DNA of 64,000 nucleotides from Eonycteris spelaea (GCA_003508835.1 PUFA01000144.1:4464001-4528000), one strand, 5' to 3'. Positions 1-12,730 are shown, numbered from the stretch's first letter. Numbers and translations are program-made. Notes: generated from the letters alone by a model not told the origin.

Positions 1-1301
1 AGCCCCAGCCAGCAAGGGGCACTCCTGACCCCTAGCTCGAGGCTTGGGCAAGAAGGAAGAGGTCCCTCTGGAAGCCAGAGCTATCAGGGCCGCCCTCAGC
101 ACAAGTCAAAACATGGAAACAAAGGGCAGCAATGTCCAGAGGCCAAAGGGCCAAAGGGCCCACTACACTCTGCCTTGTTCTAGAAAAGTCATTGGTAGAC
201 ACTGCTGGCTGGAGGTAGAAAATAGCAAGGGCCAAACGGGTCATTTAGGGCTGGGCCAAGCAGATTCAGTTCAGGAAGACTACGTGTTGTAAGTGGGCTG
301 TTTGGCACCTGAGCACTTCCTAGGTAGAAATGGCAGTGTTGAGGCTGGCTAAAGCCTGGCTGGCTCTCACAGGCCTCGTCAACCCAGACAGCGACTGTGC
401 TTTCATGCCAATAGGTGACAGTTGCTCAATATTTCTGTGGAAAAAGTATCCCAAGTCGCAATGTAGAAAATTAAGAAAGAGCTGAGGAACTTGCCTTCAA
501 CTATACTACAATGGCAATTTTGGAGATGTTGGGTTTAAGGTAAACAGGAGCCATCCAAGCAGAGATGTACGAGTGTGAAGCATCTGAGCAAGATGTGGAC
601 TGACTGTTCAGATGGGGGGAGGGGACATCCTCTGAGTATCAGGCCCGGAAGTTCCTACCCCCAGGCCAGCCCCCAAGGTTAGAAAATGCCCAGACCCTCT
701 CCTACCCAAACCGACAGCCCTTGCCCTCAAGAAGACCTAGACTCCTCCTCCCCACCTTCTGCCTCTGGACCTCAGTATGAGAGAATCGACCAAAGGCGAG
801 CAGGGCCCAGCCCCTTCCTGGGCAACAGGATGACTGAGCCTCCATCGTAAGCTCGTCCCTGCGGTGCAGGGGACTGTGGAGGAAGTGCCAGTCCTCTCAG
901 ACCCTGCAACCCTCAAGAGCAACCCTTCAGCTCTGCAGCCAACAGGCCAGGGCCGCCGAGTCAGCTCCAGGCAAGCTTGGAGAACGCCTTAGGGAAACTC
1001 AGTCCCCACATGGCTGATGCCGTCCTGATCCAATATTGGCTCTAAGAGCTGCCCACGGAGAATTCTGAAGCCAGCAGAGCTCATCTCTTTAGCCATCCCC
1101 ACCACACTCCCATTTTACGGGCCTTCTTCACTTCGTGCGAACAGTCCTTCCCCAGCAGAGCCCTCCTGAAGGTTGGCAGTTTAAATAATGTGTCTAAGGA
1201 GGGCAATGCTTAACCTGACAAGTGGCAGGTCACACTGTAGGGAGGATGAAGGTCACCCCTGGCCTGCCCCCCACCACTGGGTGGTGGTCCGCAGCGCTTA
1301 C
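1..1301 (-). other. SFXN5: SFXN5 intron 8 (partial), no recognised element
   Basis: This is the intronic stretch downstream of exon 8, starting with donor GTAAGC. I looked for the next sideroflexin exon (expected to begin around the residues following NATK) on the minus strand and did not find it, so it lies beyond the left edge. Nothing else is recognisable here. Short open frames in this stretch lack any family resemblance. Confidence 0.7.
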
Positions 1302-1358
1302 CTTGGTAGCATTTCGGTTTGCATAGTTGACACAAGCGTTGTGGCTCTGGTTCAGCCA
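1302..1358 (-). CDS. SFXN5: SFXN5 exon 8 (residues 138-156)
   Basis: This 57-nt, phase 0-0 exon encodes [19 protein letters not shown], a very conserved sideroflexin segment that follows the first membrane-associated stretch. The acceptor reads TTTCAG and the donor AAG|GTAAGC. The asparagine-rich run [15 protein letters not shown] is a hallmark of the family. It is the last coding exon of the gene visible here; the reading frame is open across the join with exon 7. Confidence 0.96.
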
Positions 1359-2396
1359 CTGAAAGGCAATGGGGGGAGAGGAGAAGTCAGAGAAAATGCG
1401 ATTACCTCCTACAAGCCAGGCCCAGGCCCAGGCCCAGGAGGGCACATCCCTCCAGAAGGACGTGGGTCATTAGCTCATAGTAGATTCATCTGTCCCACTA
1501 GTTAGCATGACCAACTATCCTGGTTTGCCTGAGACTGTGCCAGTTTTAGCACTGATTACCGCCGTCCTCGGAAAGCCCTCAGTTTCTAGCAAACCAGGGC
1601 ACTGGTCCTGCCTGCCCAGCAGTCCCTCCCGATCCAGACAGTCACATCTTCCGGAATTATCATGCTCACTGCTACAAACGGACCCCTGCCTTTGCTCCCT
1701 CATCCTTATTACATTACTCACTAGACAAGAGGTGGACATTTGGGCCCCTGGAATGACCGACAGCCCTGAACCTCTTTCAAAAATACCCCAGTGTTCTGCA
1801 GCACCCAGACATGGGTACAGCCAGAATTCTGTTAAGGGAAGACTGATATTTTCTCCCAAAGACAGTCAGGTTTTTCTTGCTTCCCCTCTTTCTCTGCACA
1901 GATACACACACACAGCTTCCACTGTTGTCAGAGAGCCACAGCCCAGACTCTCTCCAAGAACAAAGAGCAGGGTCTGTGATGTTTTTTCACTCCCCTCATT
2001 ACCTTGGAGTGGGGTGGATTTACCTTCCCCATAGATTTGTGTGGGGCTGATGTCAAAGAGGCTGTGGGCCTTGAGGTCACTGGCCATGGAACAAGCAGCC
2101 AAGAGGCAAAGTGGGTGGCCACCAACGAGCCATCAGGTGCGGGCACCAGCCCGGCTCCCATCACCTCCATGCAAAGGTTAAAATGATACACGATGGCCTG
2201 AGACATGGACTGCTGGGGACCTGCTGAGCAGAGCCCAGTCCTGGGGTTTCTCCCAGTAGCTTCTGGGATGGGGAGAGGTAGGAAGTGGAGTCACTTTCCC
2301 CAAGAGGCTGGATGGGAGAGGAGACACTGGGGCAGGGAGTTTTAACCAGCACTTGGGCCCTCCCCCAGGAGCCCCTCTTTGCCTGGAGACTGTTAC
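1359..2396 (-). other. SFXN5: SFXN5 intron 7
   Basis: This 1,038-bp intron has donor GTAACA and acceptor TTTCAG. Its only recognisable content is a short DNA-transposon-like repeat near 1505-1607. The open frames of up to 175 codons that cross it show no family resemblance and are not called. Confidence 0.8.
1505..1607 (+). repeat. Short palindromic-ended interspersed repeat (MITE-like)
   Basis: The left end reads GACCAACTATCCTGGTTTGC and the right end carries the near-reverse complement GCAAACCAGG. The centre contains TTTTAGCACTGA. A second copy in the opposite orientation lies near 59083-59165. Complementary ends and a short interior suggest a non-autonomous DNA transposon; I do not assign a family name. 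Confidence 0.4.
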
Positions 2397-2450
2397 CTGC
2401 CAGAAGACAGTGGATGCCAGTGTCTGGTTGGGCAAGAGAAGACCGACCAC
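2397..2450 (-). CDS. SFXN5: SFXN5 exon 7 (residues 120-137)
   Basis: This 54-nt, phase 0-0 exon encodes VVGLLLPNQTLASTVFWQ. The hydrophobic start, together with the end of exon 6, forms what is probably the first membrane-associated helix. LPNQT is conserved among sideroflexins. The acceptor is CTCATAG|GTGG and the donor CAG|GTAACA. Unusually, the polypyrimidine tract just upstream on the coding strand is a CT-dinucleotide microsatellite (GA on the plus strand, 2453-2496). Confidence 0.96.
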
Positions 2451-2452
2451 CT

Positions 2453-2496
2453 ATGAGAGAGAGAGAATGAGAGAGAGAGACAGAGAGAGGGAGAAA
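2453..2496. repeat. (GA)n microsatellite forming the exon 7 3' splice-site tract
   Basis: The plus strand reads an interrupted GAGA run, which is CTCT on the coding strand of SFXN5. It starts three bases from the exon 7 boundary, so it supplies the whole polypyrimidine tract of intron 6. Confidence 0.9.
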
Positions 2497-3084
2497 GTAA
2501 AGAAGGCAAAAGAAACATCCTACACTTTTGCAAAGAAAAATTACATAGTAAAATTTACAAGCACAAGCTGGATCCATATAAACTGATGTGGATGATGTGT
2601 ACTTACAAACTGCTGCCCACAAGAAGATAGTGTACAATGAAAAAACCCAGCTGCAGAATTATATTACAGTATAATCCCATTTTTGTAACGAAAAACATCC
2701 CATCTTATATATAACCACATACACATATACATACACATCTCCAAGCATGAAAAAATCCATAGCACAGCATATAGATATCTTACATTCTTCTTGAATACGT
2801 CTGTATTCTTTTTAACAGTGGACATGTATTACATCCATAATTGATGGGCAGTGGAACAATAAAACAAAAAAGCAAACCAAAGAATCGCCTTCACTTCCAC
2901 TCAGCTAATCTGGCTCCTTCACACTCCAGCCACCCAGTAGGATTTTTGTGAGGGTTAAATGGAAATCATTTCAAGGGCCATCAGTGCTTTACAAACACAA
3001 GTTGGGGGGAATTTATATCTGTTATCTCTGAACTCTGATGAAGCAAGACCTACACCATGTTTAAGCTATCGAATGCAACATAGA

Positions 3085-3137
3085 TGTCTAATAAAAACTT
3101 GTTGAATGAGTGAATGAATGAATGAATGATGAATGAG
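3085..3137 (+). repeat. L2-like 3' tail with (TGAA)n
   Basis: The stretch reads ATAAAAACTTGTTGAATGAG followed by repeated TGAA units, the typical end of an L2 element. The preceding 150 bp is weakly MIR/L2-like. Confidence 0.45.
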
Positions 3138-4867
3138 CAAATATACCCATATGGCTAAGTATGGTTACATAGGTGTGAGTCCAATATTCCCAAAGCCCAA
3201 ATATCACCTAAGACCTAGATTCACTGACTTTGTTTTTTGGTTTAAGTCAAGATTGTCTAATCTTGGTACTGGCCAAACCCCAGACTTCAGGGATCCATGT
3301 GTGTCTCCCAAGTTTACCTTTTGAGTGCTTGTGTGCAAACTAACATCTACCAAGTACTGCTGCATATGGAAAAAATGTGCACAACCATCCACATATTGAC
3401 TTATTTATTATTCCTGTAGATAAAATGGCTCTTTGGCAAGAATTTCTGTAAGGAACAAGTATAAACATTCATTCTATGCAGTAAATCAAATTCTAGACAT
3501 CCTCAGCAGCATTAGTAAATCATGTTTTAAACATTAAAATGTTTTAAAACAGAGAACACGTACACACATTTATATTTATTGGCCCATATCAGTTTGAATC
3601 AAATTATATAATGTAAAGCCATTGCATAGCTCCAGTGAGGAATTATCTTATCTTTTTCTCCCAAAATGAGATTCCCAACTCGATTTTTCTTTGCTATGAC
3701 AGCTCAGGGTACTGGAGTGGGCATCAGGAGACCCTGGTCTTAGCCTCAGTTCGGTCCCTGTGTGATTACTAGAAAACAGTCCCCTTTAAGGCTCTAGCTG
3801 TCTTACTATAGAGTGAAGGGATTGACCTTGGAGGTCCTCGGTTTAAATTCTATTCTTGGGTTCCAAGTATACCTGTGCAGTCAGTAGAGATAGCCCCATG
3901 GTCTGTGAAGGGAATCCCCCACTAGCCCAGATGAGAAGTACCGTGGGGAACCCAGGGCTTCCCTCAGGTGGTCTCCAGTCACGAGCCCGATCACAAAGAG
4001 GAAGCTGAACCTAGAGAGGCCTGCAGCTGGGAACAGCGTGAGCCAGCATGTGTGTGTGCGTGCACACATGGGCGTGCATATATGTGCACTTGTGCATGTC
4101 TACCTGCCTCCCAAAGCCTGAGGAAACGAAAGTCGTTCTCCACTGCTGGAACGTATCCGTCTCCTTCATCTGTCAGTTTGTATAAACACCGGTGTGTTAT
4201 GAATGACACTGTATTCTCCTCCTCAAGCCCGTTATACCCGAACTGACTGTGCTTGGGCCACCGGGAGTGTCACAAGATGCAGCAAGGGTCCCCTTATGAA
4301 TCCTTTTGGGGTCAGAAAGTGTACTTTCAGATCGTCTGGTTTGCAACAGTCTGTAGACACTGGGCATTTAACTGCGTCTCTATTTGCAGTGGCTGTCAAG
4401 GTCAGCCAGATCTCCATGGCCCATATCTACCGAGTGTACACATCCTCGTGGTATGCATTTTGTGTCCAAACTTCACTCCTGACTTCATCTTATCTTTCCT
4501 TCCCTAAACTTCCTTTTGTCTCATTTTCATCTTCAATTGTTTACTTTTTTTTTCATTTGTTTTATCTTGCGTCATGCATCTTTTTATGTGATATCAAATC
4601 TTTTCCAGAAGGAACTCCAGCCCTAAATTAAACTGGTACCCACACTATGTAACACACACACAAACATACAAACACACACACACCACGGCTTGTAACCAGG
4701 GAGTTTTTCACCTTGTTTGTCAACCCTGACCAGCCTCCTGTCCCAACCTCCTGCCCTAACACAGGCCTGATGTCCATGCTGGGCACCTCTGACTCCTCAT
4801 GCTTTCCTAAAGAGATGGATTGATTGCCTGATTTTGCTAAGTACTTTCCTATGTCACTTACCATGAT

Positions 4868-5040
4868 CCTTAATATAACACTGAGACTTAGACTAAATAG
4901 AGATTACTTTCTGTATTTTGCAAATGAAAAACTGAGGTTTAGAGAAATTCAGTGATTTGCCCAAGGCTTCATAGCAAACTAGAGAAAGAGCTGGGTCTCC
5001 TGATTCCTGGCTTGGGCGCCCTGACTCTCTGATTTTAGGG
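4868..5040 (-). repeat. MIR SINE, antisense
   Basis: The plus strand shows the reverse-complement MIR core: GCAAATGAAAAACTGAGGTT, then AGTGATTTGCCCAAGG and an AGCTGGGTCTCCTGA block. These match the CAGTTT..CTCATCT and GGGCAAGT landmarks of the MIR consensus when inverted. Confidence 0.65.
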
Positions 5041-6129
5041 GCTTTTTCTCCAGATCATCCTCCTGAGCACAAAGAAAGAGACTCCATGCCTATTTTCGAG
5101 CATCTTCTATGCACCAAGTTCCATGCTGCTCCCAGCGGAGGATACCAGAGAAGAGAGCTGCAGAATACCTAACCACAATAAACGTAAAGACCAAACGGGA
5201 AAATGTATGCTAATGTCCTTTATAACACCTGGGCATGAAATGACAAGATGGTTTAATCAGGTACTTGGGTGTGTGTAAAGTTGATCAATTCTAACACCCA
5301 AACAGGAGTTTGGAGAGGTTCGTGTGCTCTGGCTATCTGCTGAAAGAGGAGGTAAGAGGGTACCGACATGTGCGTGTGTGTGCACGCATGTGTGTACACA
5401 TGCATGCTAGCTCACAGGACCAAGAACTGATGAGACTGGTCTCACTGAAGGAAGAGTTTAGAAAATCAGCAGACTGGAGTCTGGGGAGGGTCCAAATGGG
5501 CCTGAGCGAGCAAAGGGAATAGGGATCCCACCTACAGTCAGGCTGGTGGGGCCAGGAGCACACGACGCCAGCCCCATTCCCTATTAGGCAACGCAGCACC
5601 ATCTGCACAATCCAGGAGCAAGAGCAGATATTTTATAACTTCCTTTTTTTTTTTAAGTCTAAATTAAAAATAAATGTTCCTTCAGTTCTCAGATGTATAT
5701 CTCTGGTACAACCTGCCCACATTCCCTCACGCTGCCCTTTCCAGAACGTGGCAGGGGAAAGGAGGAAAGAGATGGATAGAGAGAGGGAGCCAGTCCACCC
5801 AGCTTCAATGCCAGTGGATTGCACCTCTTCCAAGAGGGAAATGCTTCAGGCGTGGCCGCACAGACGGGTGGAGAGAGCCCAGAATGCGGCTGATACTGGG
5901 AAAAGTGGAAGGAGAGCCAACAGCCAGAATTTCCAGCCCAGCCTCCACCCTATCTTGCTGCAGGACCTTGGCCAAATCGCACATCCTATCTTTGCTACCA
6001 TTTATAGTTCATAACGTGCCTGGGTCCCCTCCACAGCTCCCGCCCCCTGGCAGCTGTCCTCTTTGCACATCTGTCTATTTTTGCCATTCCCCTTCCCTTT
6101 GGGTGGCTGGCTACGGGCCCTGGGGATCG

Positions 6130-6330
6130 CAGGAAGATCTGGACACAAATCCTAACTCTAGTTTATCAGAGAGGTGATCCTGTGCAAGTTGCTTGAGCTC
6201 TTTGTGTCTGTTTTTTCATCTGTTAAGTGGGGATGATCCTGGTACCTCTCTGGATGGTCATGCGAGTGAGGCATTGGGGGGGTCTGGCACAGTGTCTGGC
6301 ATGCAGCAAGAGCTCACTAGGTGTTAGTGT
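6130..6330 (+). repeat. MIR SINE, sense
   Basis: Landmarks in order are TGTGCAAGTTGCTTGAGCTC, TTTTTTCATCTGTTAAGTGG, GTACCTCTCTGG, and GGCACAGTGTCTGGCATGCA near the end. This is the order of the MIR consensus and close to full length. Confidence 0.7.
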
Positions 6331-6639
6331 GACTCCTCTCCGCTTATTCATTCTCTTCTGGTGTGTGCTGGTCTCTCCTTTCTCTGAACTCCACAGTCTG
6401 CATGAAACAGTTGAGAATCATCTCGCCCCCACTTTGTCTTGGAAGACAAGCCTTACCCCTCAAAGGATCGTGATTCTCCTGAAGGGAGAATCAGGGCTTT
6501 CCTTTCTGATATCCCCTAAAGTGCTCAGCACAGAAATGAACTCAGACGACATGCTGGAAACACTGCCAACTCATTAAGAACATTAAATAATTATTGGCCA
6601 GGGAAAAGATCTGTGATGGATTGTGACAATGACACCCAT

Positions 6640-7178
6640 CAGCCATCTCTTCCTTGTTCTTTTGTTAAAGTCTGAACTGTATGAGGTGCTGGCCTTTGGA
6701 GAGGGGGTGCAGACTGAGTTTGGTCACAGTTCTTCACTCCTCCCTGCATCCATACCTTTGATGTGGGAGGAGTGTATTTCCCTGCTCTCGGTGTTGCTTG
6801 GCCATATGACTTGTTTTAGCCAATGGCATTAGTGGGAGGAAGTGGCAGTGTGGCCGTCCTAAGCCCAGGCCTCAACAGCCTTATGCACTTCTGTTTACCC
6901 TCTGGTCCTTCTAATGTGACCTTGAGGAGACATGCCCTGACTAGGATCCTGGTCCAGGGAGGATGAGAGGAATGAGGAGCAGAGTCCAGCCTGGTCAGCT
7001 GACTCCCACTTGACCCAAATCTGCAGTGAGAAGCAGAACTGCCTCAGTCAAGAGCAGCCTAGACCAGCCAAATACGAGGCAACAGCAGATCCCTAAAAAT
7101 AAATGGATATGGTTGCCACTGAAATTTTGTAGATGTTTGTTACACAGCACTATAGTAGCAATAGCTGATTAACACAGG
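6640..7178 (+). mobile_element. ERVL/MaLR-type LTR fragment
   Basis: The right end reads TTTTGTAGATGTTTGTTACA followed by CAGCACTATAGTAGCAATAG and CTGATTAACACA. This resembles the 'TTTGTTAC(A)CAGCAATAG..CTAATAC' end of ERVL-class LTRs. The interior has an LTR-like AATAAA and no coding capacity. The left limit is approximate. Confidence 0.5.
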
Positions 7179-7904
7179 TTACCACATATGAAGAGTGAAT
7201 ATGCTGTACTTCCTGGTCAAAGTTCTGTACCATTAATATGCATCTCGAATTACATCTTCACTGGTGATGTTGGTTCCTGAGCGGCCTAGATTATCTACCC
7301 ACTTCACCTAGTAACCATTAGCCCATTTCTGGGGCCACCCTGGCAGGTCCAGGATGAACAGTGGTTTGTGCTTGAGCTGTGTCTCAGGACAGAATGGAGA
7401 TGGGGCCAATGCCACCACATGACAACCGGCTCACAAGAAAAATCACATCTTCCCTTCAGGCCTGCCCCTTCAGTGTTCTGATCTCTGCAGAGACATGAGG
7501 TCTCGATCTGGGAGAGAGGTGCCACCAAACATTCCAATCTGCTTGGCCAGAAGGGGGACATGAACAGTTAAACACAAGGACGGGGGAACTAGGCCATTGG
7601 TAACAGTTTGGGGTACTGTGATATTGGGACTCAGAAAGAGAGAGAGAGAACTAACTGAAAAACCCTCCACCCCGTTGGCCACTGTCCGTACAAAACTAAC
7701 GTAAGTGATAGGAGAAAGAAGATTTTTTTTTTCTTTTTTGAGTAGAAAATCTGGAGAGGAAACAGGGCATGTTGAAACAGCTGGGTGGTGAAACTGAAGT
7801 CAGGGGAAGACTACAGGGTACGGAATGATCTTGCTCGTCAAGATAATGGCAGAAATAACCGTCTCTCTCACCCTCCACCCCATCTCTACTTGTCTAATCC
7901 CGCC

Positions 7905-8045
7905 TCATCCTCCAGCTTGCCGCTTCACTGTCACTTCCTCCAGGAAGCCTTCCCTGACTCTCTGGATGAAGTTAGGTCGCCTGCCCTATGTTCCCCCAGC
8001 ACCCTGCCTGCCTTCTTGCAGTGTTCATCTCACAGTATCTGCTTA
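7905..8045 (+). repeat. L2 LINE 3' fragment, sense
   Basis: The motif CTTCCTCCAGGAAGCCTTCC followed by CTGACTCTCTGGATGA and, after a gap, CCCCCAGCACCCTG is the conserved L2 3'-end order. Confidence 0.6.
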
Positions 8046-9350
8046 AAGCGTGTATTCCTCGAGAGCTTTCAGAAGACTCCGAGGGGTGAGCCCACACGAT
8101 GTTCGCTTCTCACATACCTGGGAGTCCTCACCGGTAAAGCAACAGTCCTTTGGAACCATTCTCCTTTCTCCCACACTGCCTCCCTCAATTCTAAATGTTC
8201 CTCTTCATTTTTCAAAGACCTGCCACAGCCTGGTACTCAACAATTTGCCTGCTTTTCCTTCTACTTTGTCTCCATCTTCTGATTTATGTAGCTAATGATC
8301 TGAAAAGTAACACTTCAGCGCATTGGGGGTGCTGCTATTTAAAGAATCCCAACCAGTTAAAGAAAATATCCTTTGTCAAATGAATGCTTGTCCCTGACTG
8401 GTCAAATCCAGCTTAACTGAGCAACACTTCTTATACGGTATAAACTAGGCCAAAATGGCTGGTGTCTGTTACAATGGAAGAAAATTGGAACTGGGATTTA
8501 AATGTGTGAATAAGCAGAGTCTGGGAAGAAGAGGGTTGGGAGGCGTCAGAAAGGCCCAGGGACAAAGTCAAACCCTCATGTAAAGTGAACCCTTTGTCGT
8601 CCGCCCCTCCTCCCCCAGAGATGAAGTGACCTGCACAGGCACCTTCTGAGAAGTGTGGTTTCTACGTCCACGTGATCATCTGTAGTGTAAAATGAAAGGG
8701 CTCAGAGTAGAGTCCAAGCTCCGAATGTTCCAAGACGGAGATGTGGTTTGGACATAACCCAAGGTCAATGGACTCTCTGGCCGAATATGCAGTCTGCCCT
8801 CCCCAGCCCGCCAGCTGGATATGGGGGGTGGGGGCCTTGACTTTTGAGAGTTCCGGAATGATGTGAGGCTGGGGGTGAGAGGGAGAGGAAGGCCGCAGGG
8901 CCGAGGAGGGAGGCACAGGTGACCTGGGAGAACCTCAGGCCCACGAGAGAAACCCAGTTCCTGGCATCTGAGACACACTATGGTACCCAAGGGTGCAGGA
9001 CACAGGCTGGCGGGTGGGGAAACGCAGAGAGGACAGGATGGGGCCAGAGCACTAGCCCTGCCTTTCCCCAGCTGCACACGCATGGGAAGGACGGTGCCGC
9101 ACACCTCTTAGTGGAAACCAGGGAATAAAGCTGCCAATTATGAGAAGCAGCCTTGGTGCACTGGCTTAGCCACTGTGCTTATGTATAAATTGGGATCTCT
9201 TTGCCACACATCGAAGGGGGAAAAGTTCCCATCTTCAAATGTTAAGCTTAAAATAAGACACTACACGGGTGCCAGTGGATCTGTGAAATGTGCTGACTAA
9301 ACTGGCACCAGCCTCTGGGAGAAAACGAGCTCGTTTCTCCTGAGCTCTAA

Positions 9351-9388
9351 GGGCGGGGGGTGGGGGGGTGAGCACGGCGGGGGTGGGG
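9351..9388 (+). other. G-rich tract with quadruplex potential
   Basis: Runs of 3, 6, 7, 5 and 4 guanines occur within 38 bases, with short loops except for one eight-base loop. They lie on the strand that is the template for SFXN5. This is a sequence potential only. Confidence 0.6.
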
Positions 9389-10639
9389 TTTCTCTCAGGC
9401 AAGACAGGAACAGCGTGAGGTCGGCCAGGGATGCTCACCTAGGCAGGAGGCAGTTTGGATGTTGCTTCTAGAAGCATCTCAGTCGAGTCACCTTCCAGCC
9501 TTACTCCTTCCCTTCATCACTCAGGAACCCAGTTCCTAGCACATGCGCTGGCACCCTTATTTCTATTTCGGTGAGCATTTAGTGGCTTCTGTGTGTGTGT
9601 ATTTCTTACCACCCCCCTCCCCCACCCCGCCATCACACCAGGGGCTTCCCTAAGGTGTGGACTGGAACCTTCACTCCCCTTCAGACCAGGCAATAGCAGG
9701 GTTTTTGAGTAGCTGACTTGGCCAGTGGGGGCCAGGCCTCGGGTGGAGTGTCAGAACCGCCACAGCGCTATTCTGACACATAAGACGAGGCAGTGGCCCA
9801 GGGAGGGGTGAGACCAACAAGTCCTCACGTTGCTTAGTCAAGTCAGAGTGCCAAGATAGAAGGCTACAGGTTCTCCATGTCCAATGGCTCCTCTCAGGAC
9901 CTGGTCTCTGGGCCAGCTGTTCTCAGTCAGTCCTGGAATGTGATGTTCGGGGCTAGGAAGTGGACTAGGTGAGCACCGTCATTCTGGCTCTGGCTGCCAC
10001 TGAGGGCTGCTGGGAGACATGCTGCCATTCACCTCAACTAAGTGTTCATATAGGGTCTCAGAGGCAGGGCATCCTATTCTAACACCATACACATTGGTTC
10101 ACGAGGGATGTTCACTCCAGGCTGGGAGAGGATGGGTCTTGACATGAAATACACAGCACCTGCTTCAGCAGTGAAGCCCTGAACAACATGGGAGTGGATC
10201 AACACCCAAGTTCCCAGGATGCCTACAAGGCTGTAGTAACTCTGAAATGACTGACCTGTTCTGGGTACGAAAAGAAGAGAGTGGACAAGTATGAAGTGTC
10301 TTCAATTAACATCTTGTGAACTAGAGACAGTGCTGATGCCCTTTCAGTCAGCTAGTTCATCCCAGATGACTGTAGCCATTAATTTTGTAAGGGTCCAGTT
10401 GGCCTCTTGTGGGAAAATGAACCCCAAATTCATCTTCTCTGGTTTGGCAAGGAGATGATACTGCCAAATGATACATCATTTTTTTCTAAGTGTTGATGAA
10501 ATATTTATACATGTTATTATAGCAGATTCTTGTCTGCCTACCTGTTAACCATTTTCCCCTGCTTTCTCACTCACAGAATCCCTATAACTAGGGATTGACT
10601 GTATATCCAGCTAAATTCTACATAAAATGTAAACAGAAC

Positions 10640-10915
10640 TGTTGTATGAGTCTTCGAAGAAGTCTCCTTAAAGGGAATTGACTCAGTCGGGAGGTACATC
10701 TTTTTACTGCTTCCTCTTTCTCTTCCCTGTAATGTGGATGTGATGGCTGGAACTCCAATAGCCCCATTGTGCTATGAGGTAATTTTGTTGGTAGAAGCCA
10801 TCACCGAAACTGGTGTAGAAAAATGGAAATCTGGGTTCCTGACAGCATTGTGGAGATCTACCTATGTCCAAACTTCTTTGCCATGAGAGAGAAATAAATT
10901 ATTTTGTTTAGGTGA
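10640..10915 (+). mobile_element. LTR-like 3' portion
   Basis: The segment carries GAAGCCATCACCGAAACTGG, GGGTTCCTGACAGCATTGTG and ends with TTTGCCATGAGAGAGAAATA and AATTATTTTGTTTA. This order resembles the R/U5 region of ERVL-class LTRs, with a polyadenylation AATAAA at about 10891. No internal viral sequence is seen. Confidence 0.4.
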
Positions 10916-11559
10916 CCATTATTTTTAAATTTTTAATATGCAGATGGTCCTAATCCTGATGTAATCATATACAATGGTACAAAGAAAACCACAATACATC
11001 TTGAATGGCAGAATTGTAGAGTTCCCCCTCTCTGAAACTAAGATAAACTAGAAAATAATTTTAAAAGAATATATTTTAAAAATCCAACCACTTGGGATTT
11101 AAAATGTGTTCTTCTGACTATCTAACTGATTCAAGAGAGTTTGAAACTATAATTTCAAACTTATTTAGAAAATGAAGTCATAGATTTCTATATATGAAAA
11201 ATATATTTGGCATAGCCAGGTATTAGTTATACTCAAAAGAAAATTCATAGCCCTAAACACTTTTATTAGTGTTTATGAGAAAGAAAAAATGAGAAAAAAA
11301 TTAAGCATTCAAGGCAAAAAGTTAAAAAAAAATCATAAACAACTGAAGAAAAGAAGCAAAAAGGATATTATGAAAATAAAAATGAATAAATTAAAAAATG
11401 AAAACAGAAGAATTGATAAATACATCCAAGAGCTGATTCCTAGATAAAACTCTTTCAAATCCAATTATTTTAATAAAGAAGATGGAGGTGAAAGGTGGGG
11501 ACATGGTTCAAAATCAAACCAAGGATAGATTATCTTATTTAAAAATATCAATATTCAAA

Positions 11560-12350
11560 ACTTTTTTTACAAAAAAGACACCAGAGAATAAAGGGAAAAG
11601 AGTTTGGAGAAGAGATTTGCAATATATATAAGTCAAAGGATTAGTATCCAAAATATATAAAGAACTCTTACAAATCAATTATGGAAATAACAGCCAACAG
11701 AAGAATGGACAAAGGATATGAAAAGGTTATTCACAGTAGAGGGAATATAAATGGCCAATAAATTTATAAAAAGAAGCACAATCTTTTTTTGCGTGTTCAG
11801 GGAAATTAAACCCAAATAAGATGCTACCTTTCTTCCATCAGACTGGCAAAAAACACTAAAAATATAAATACTGGTGTTACAAAGGTGTGGTGAAATCTAG
11901 CCCCTCTGAAGGGAAATTTGATAATTATCAAAAACTTAAATGTGCATGGCCATTTACACAGCAAATTCACTTTCTAGAATGGGCTCAAAAGAAATCCTCA
12001 AAGAGCTTTACAAGGATTTTTCACAGTGCTGTTATTTCTAACAGCAAATAATCAGCAATAACCTAAATCCATCACTCGGGAGGGGGAGACTACTACTCAG
12101 CAGGAAAAACTAATGAGTAAATGAATGAAGCAAATCTTTATGTAGGCAAATAGCTAAGTGGAATAAGCTAATTGTAGATAAATGCATATATTGTTATATT
12201 ATTAGTGAAAAAATAATTTAAATGATAATTCACATGCACTCAAATACATAGAAAAAAGCCTGAAAGTTCACACCCAACTTCTAACAGAGGTTACCTCTGG
12301 GAGTGGATTTGGGGTTGAAGGTTGTCAGAGAAACTTTTACTTCTTTTTAT
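11560..12350 (+). mobile_element. LINE-1 3' region (old, sense)
   Basis: Characteristic old LINE-1 phrases appear in order: AGAATGGACAAAGGATATGA, AAATGGCCAATAAATTTATA, ACTGGCAAAAAACACTAAAA, then the single-gap 'hybrid' region ending TTACCTCTGGGAGTGGATTT. It is heavily mutated with no open frame. Confidence 0.65.
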
Positions 12351-12369
12351 TGTTCAAATTCTGAGCTGA

Positions 12370-12471
12370 GAGAACATATTCATGTATTACTTGTATAAGT
12401 TTTAAAACAGTCTTTAAAAAATTCTTGGTATTTTTGAATTCTGAGAACATATTCATGTATTACTTGTATAA
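12370..12471. repeat. Imperfect direct duplication, 73-bp offset
   Basis: A 28-base block containing AACATATTCATGTATTACTT occurs at about 12370-12397 and again at 12443-12470. Each copy is preceded by a related TTCTGAG element. This looks like a local tandem duplication inside the LINE-derived sequence. Confidence 0.8.
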
Positions 12472-12730
12472 TTTTATAAAATATATAGAGAAAAGAAAAT
12501 TTTAATCCTGAGGATATTTCTGAACTCTGAAGATCAAGAGAAAAAAATACTGAAGAATCCCAAGAGGATGGGGAACATTTACCTACAAAGGAAAAAAGAA
12601 TCGGGCCAACTATTGTTCATGTATGAGGGGGGAAAAAGGCATTTCCAGATATGCAAGAACTCAGAAAGTGTATTGCCCACACATTCTGAATATTATTCAA
12701 AGAAGGACTCTAGCCAAACATAAGACGGAC

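Noticed and set aside
1507..2034. 175-codon plus-strand open frame
   Set aside because: It lies in SFXN5 intron 7, overlaps a transposon-like repeat and resembles no protein I know.
9721..9736. CTCF-like core CCAGTGGGGGCCA
   Set aside because: It lacks the central A and upstream half of the motif; too weak without binding data.
9900..10480. Possible processed pseudogene (mRNA-like sequence)
   Set aside because: Short frames starting near 9878 close quickly, no protein family is recognised, and the AATAAA at about 10891 belongs to an LTR-like end.
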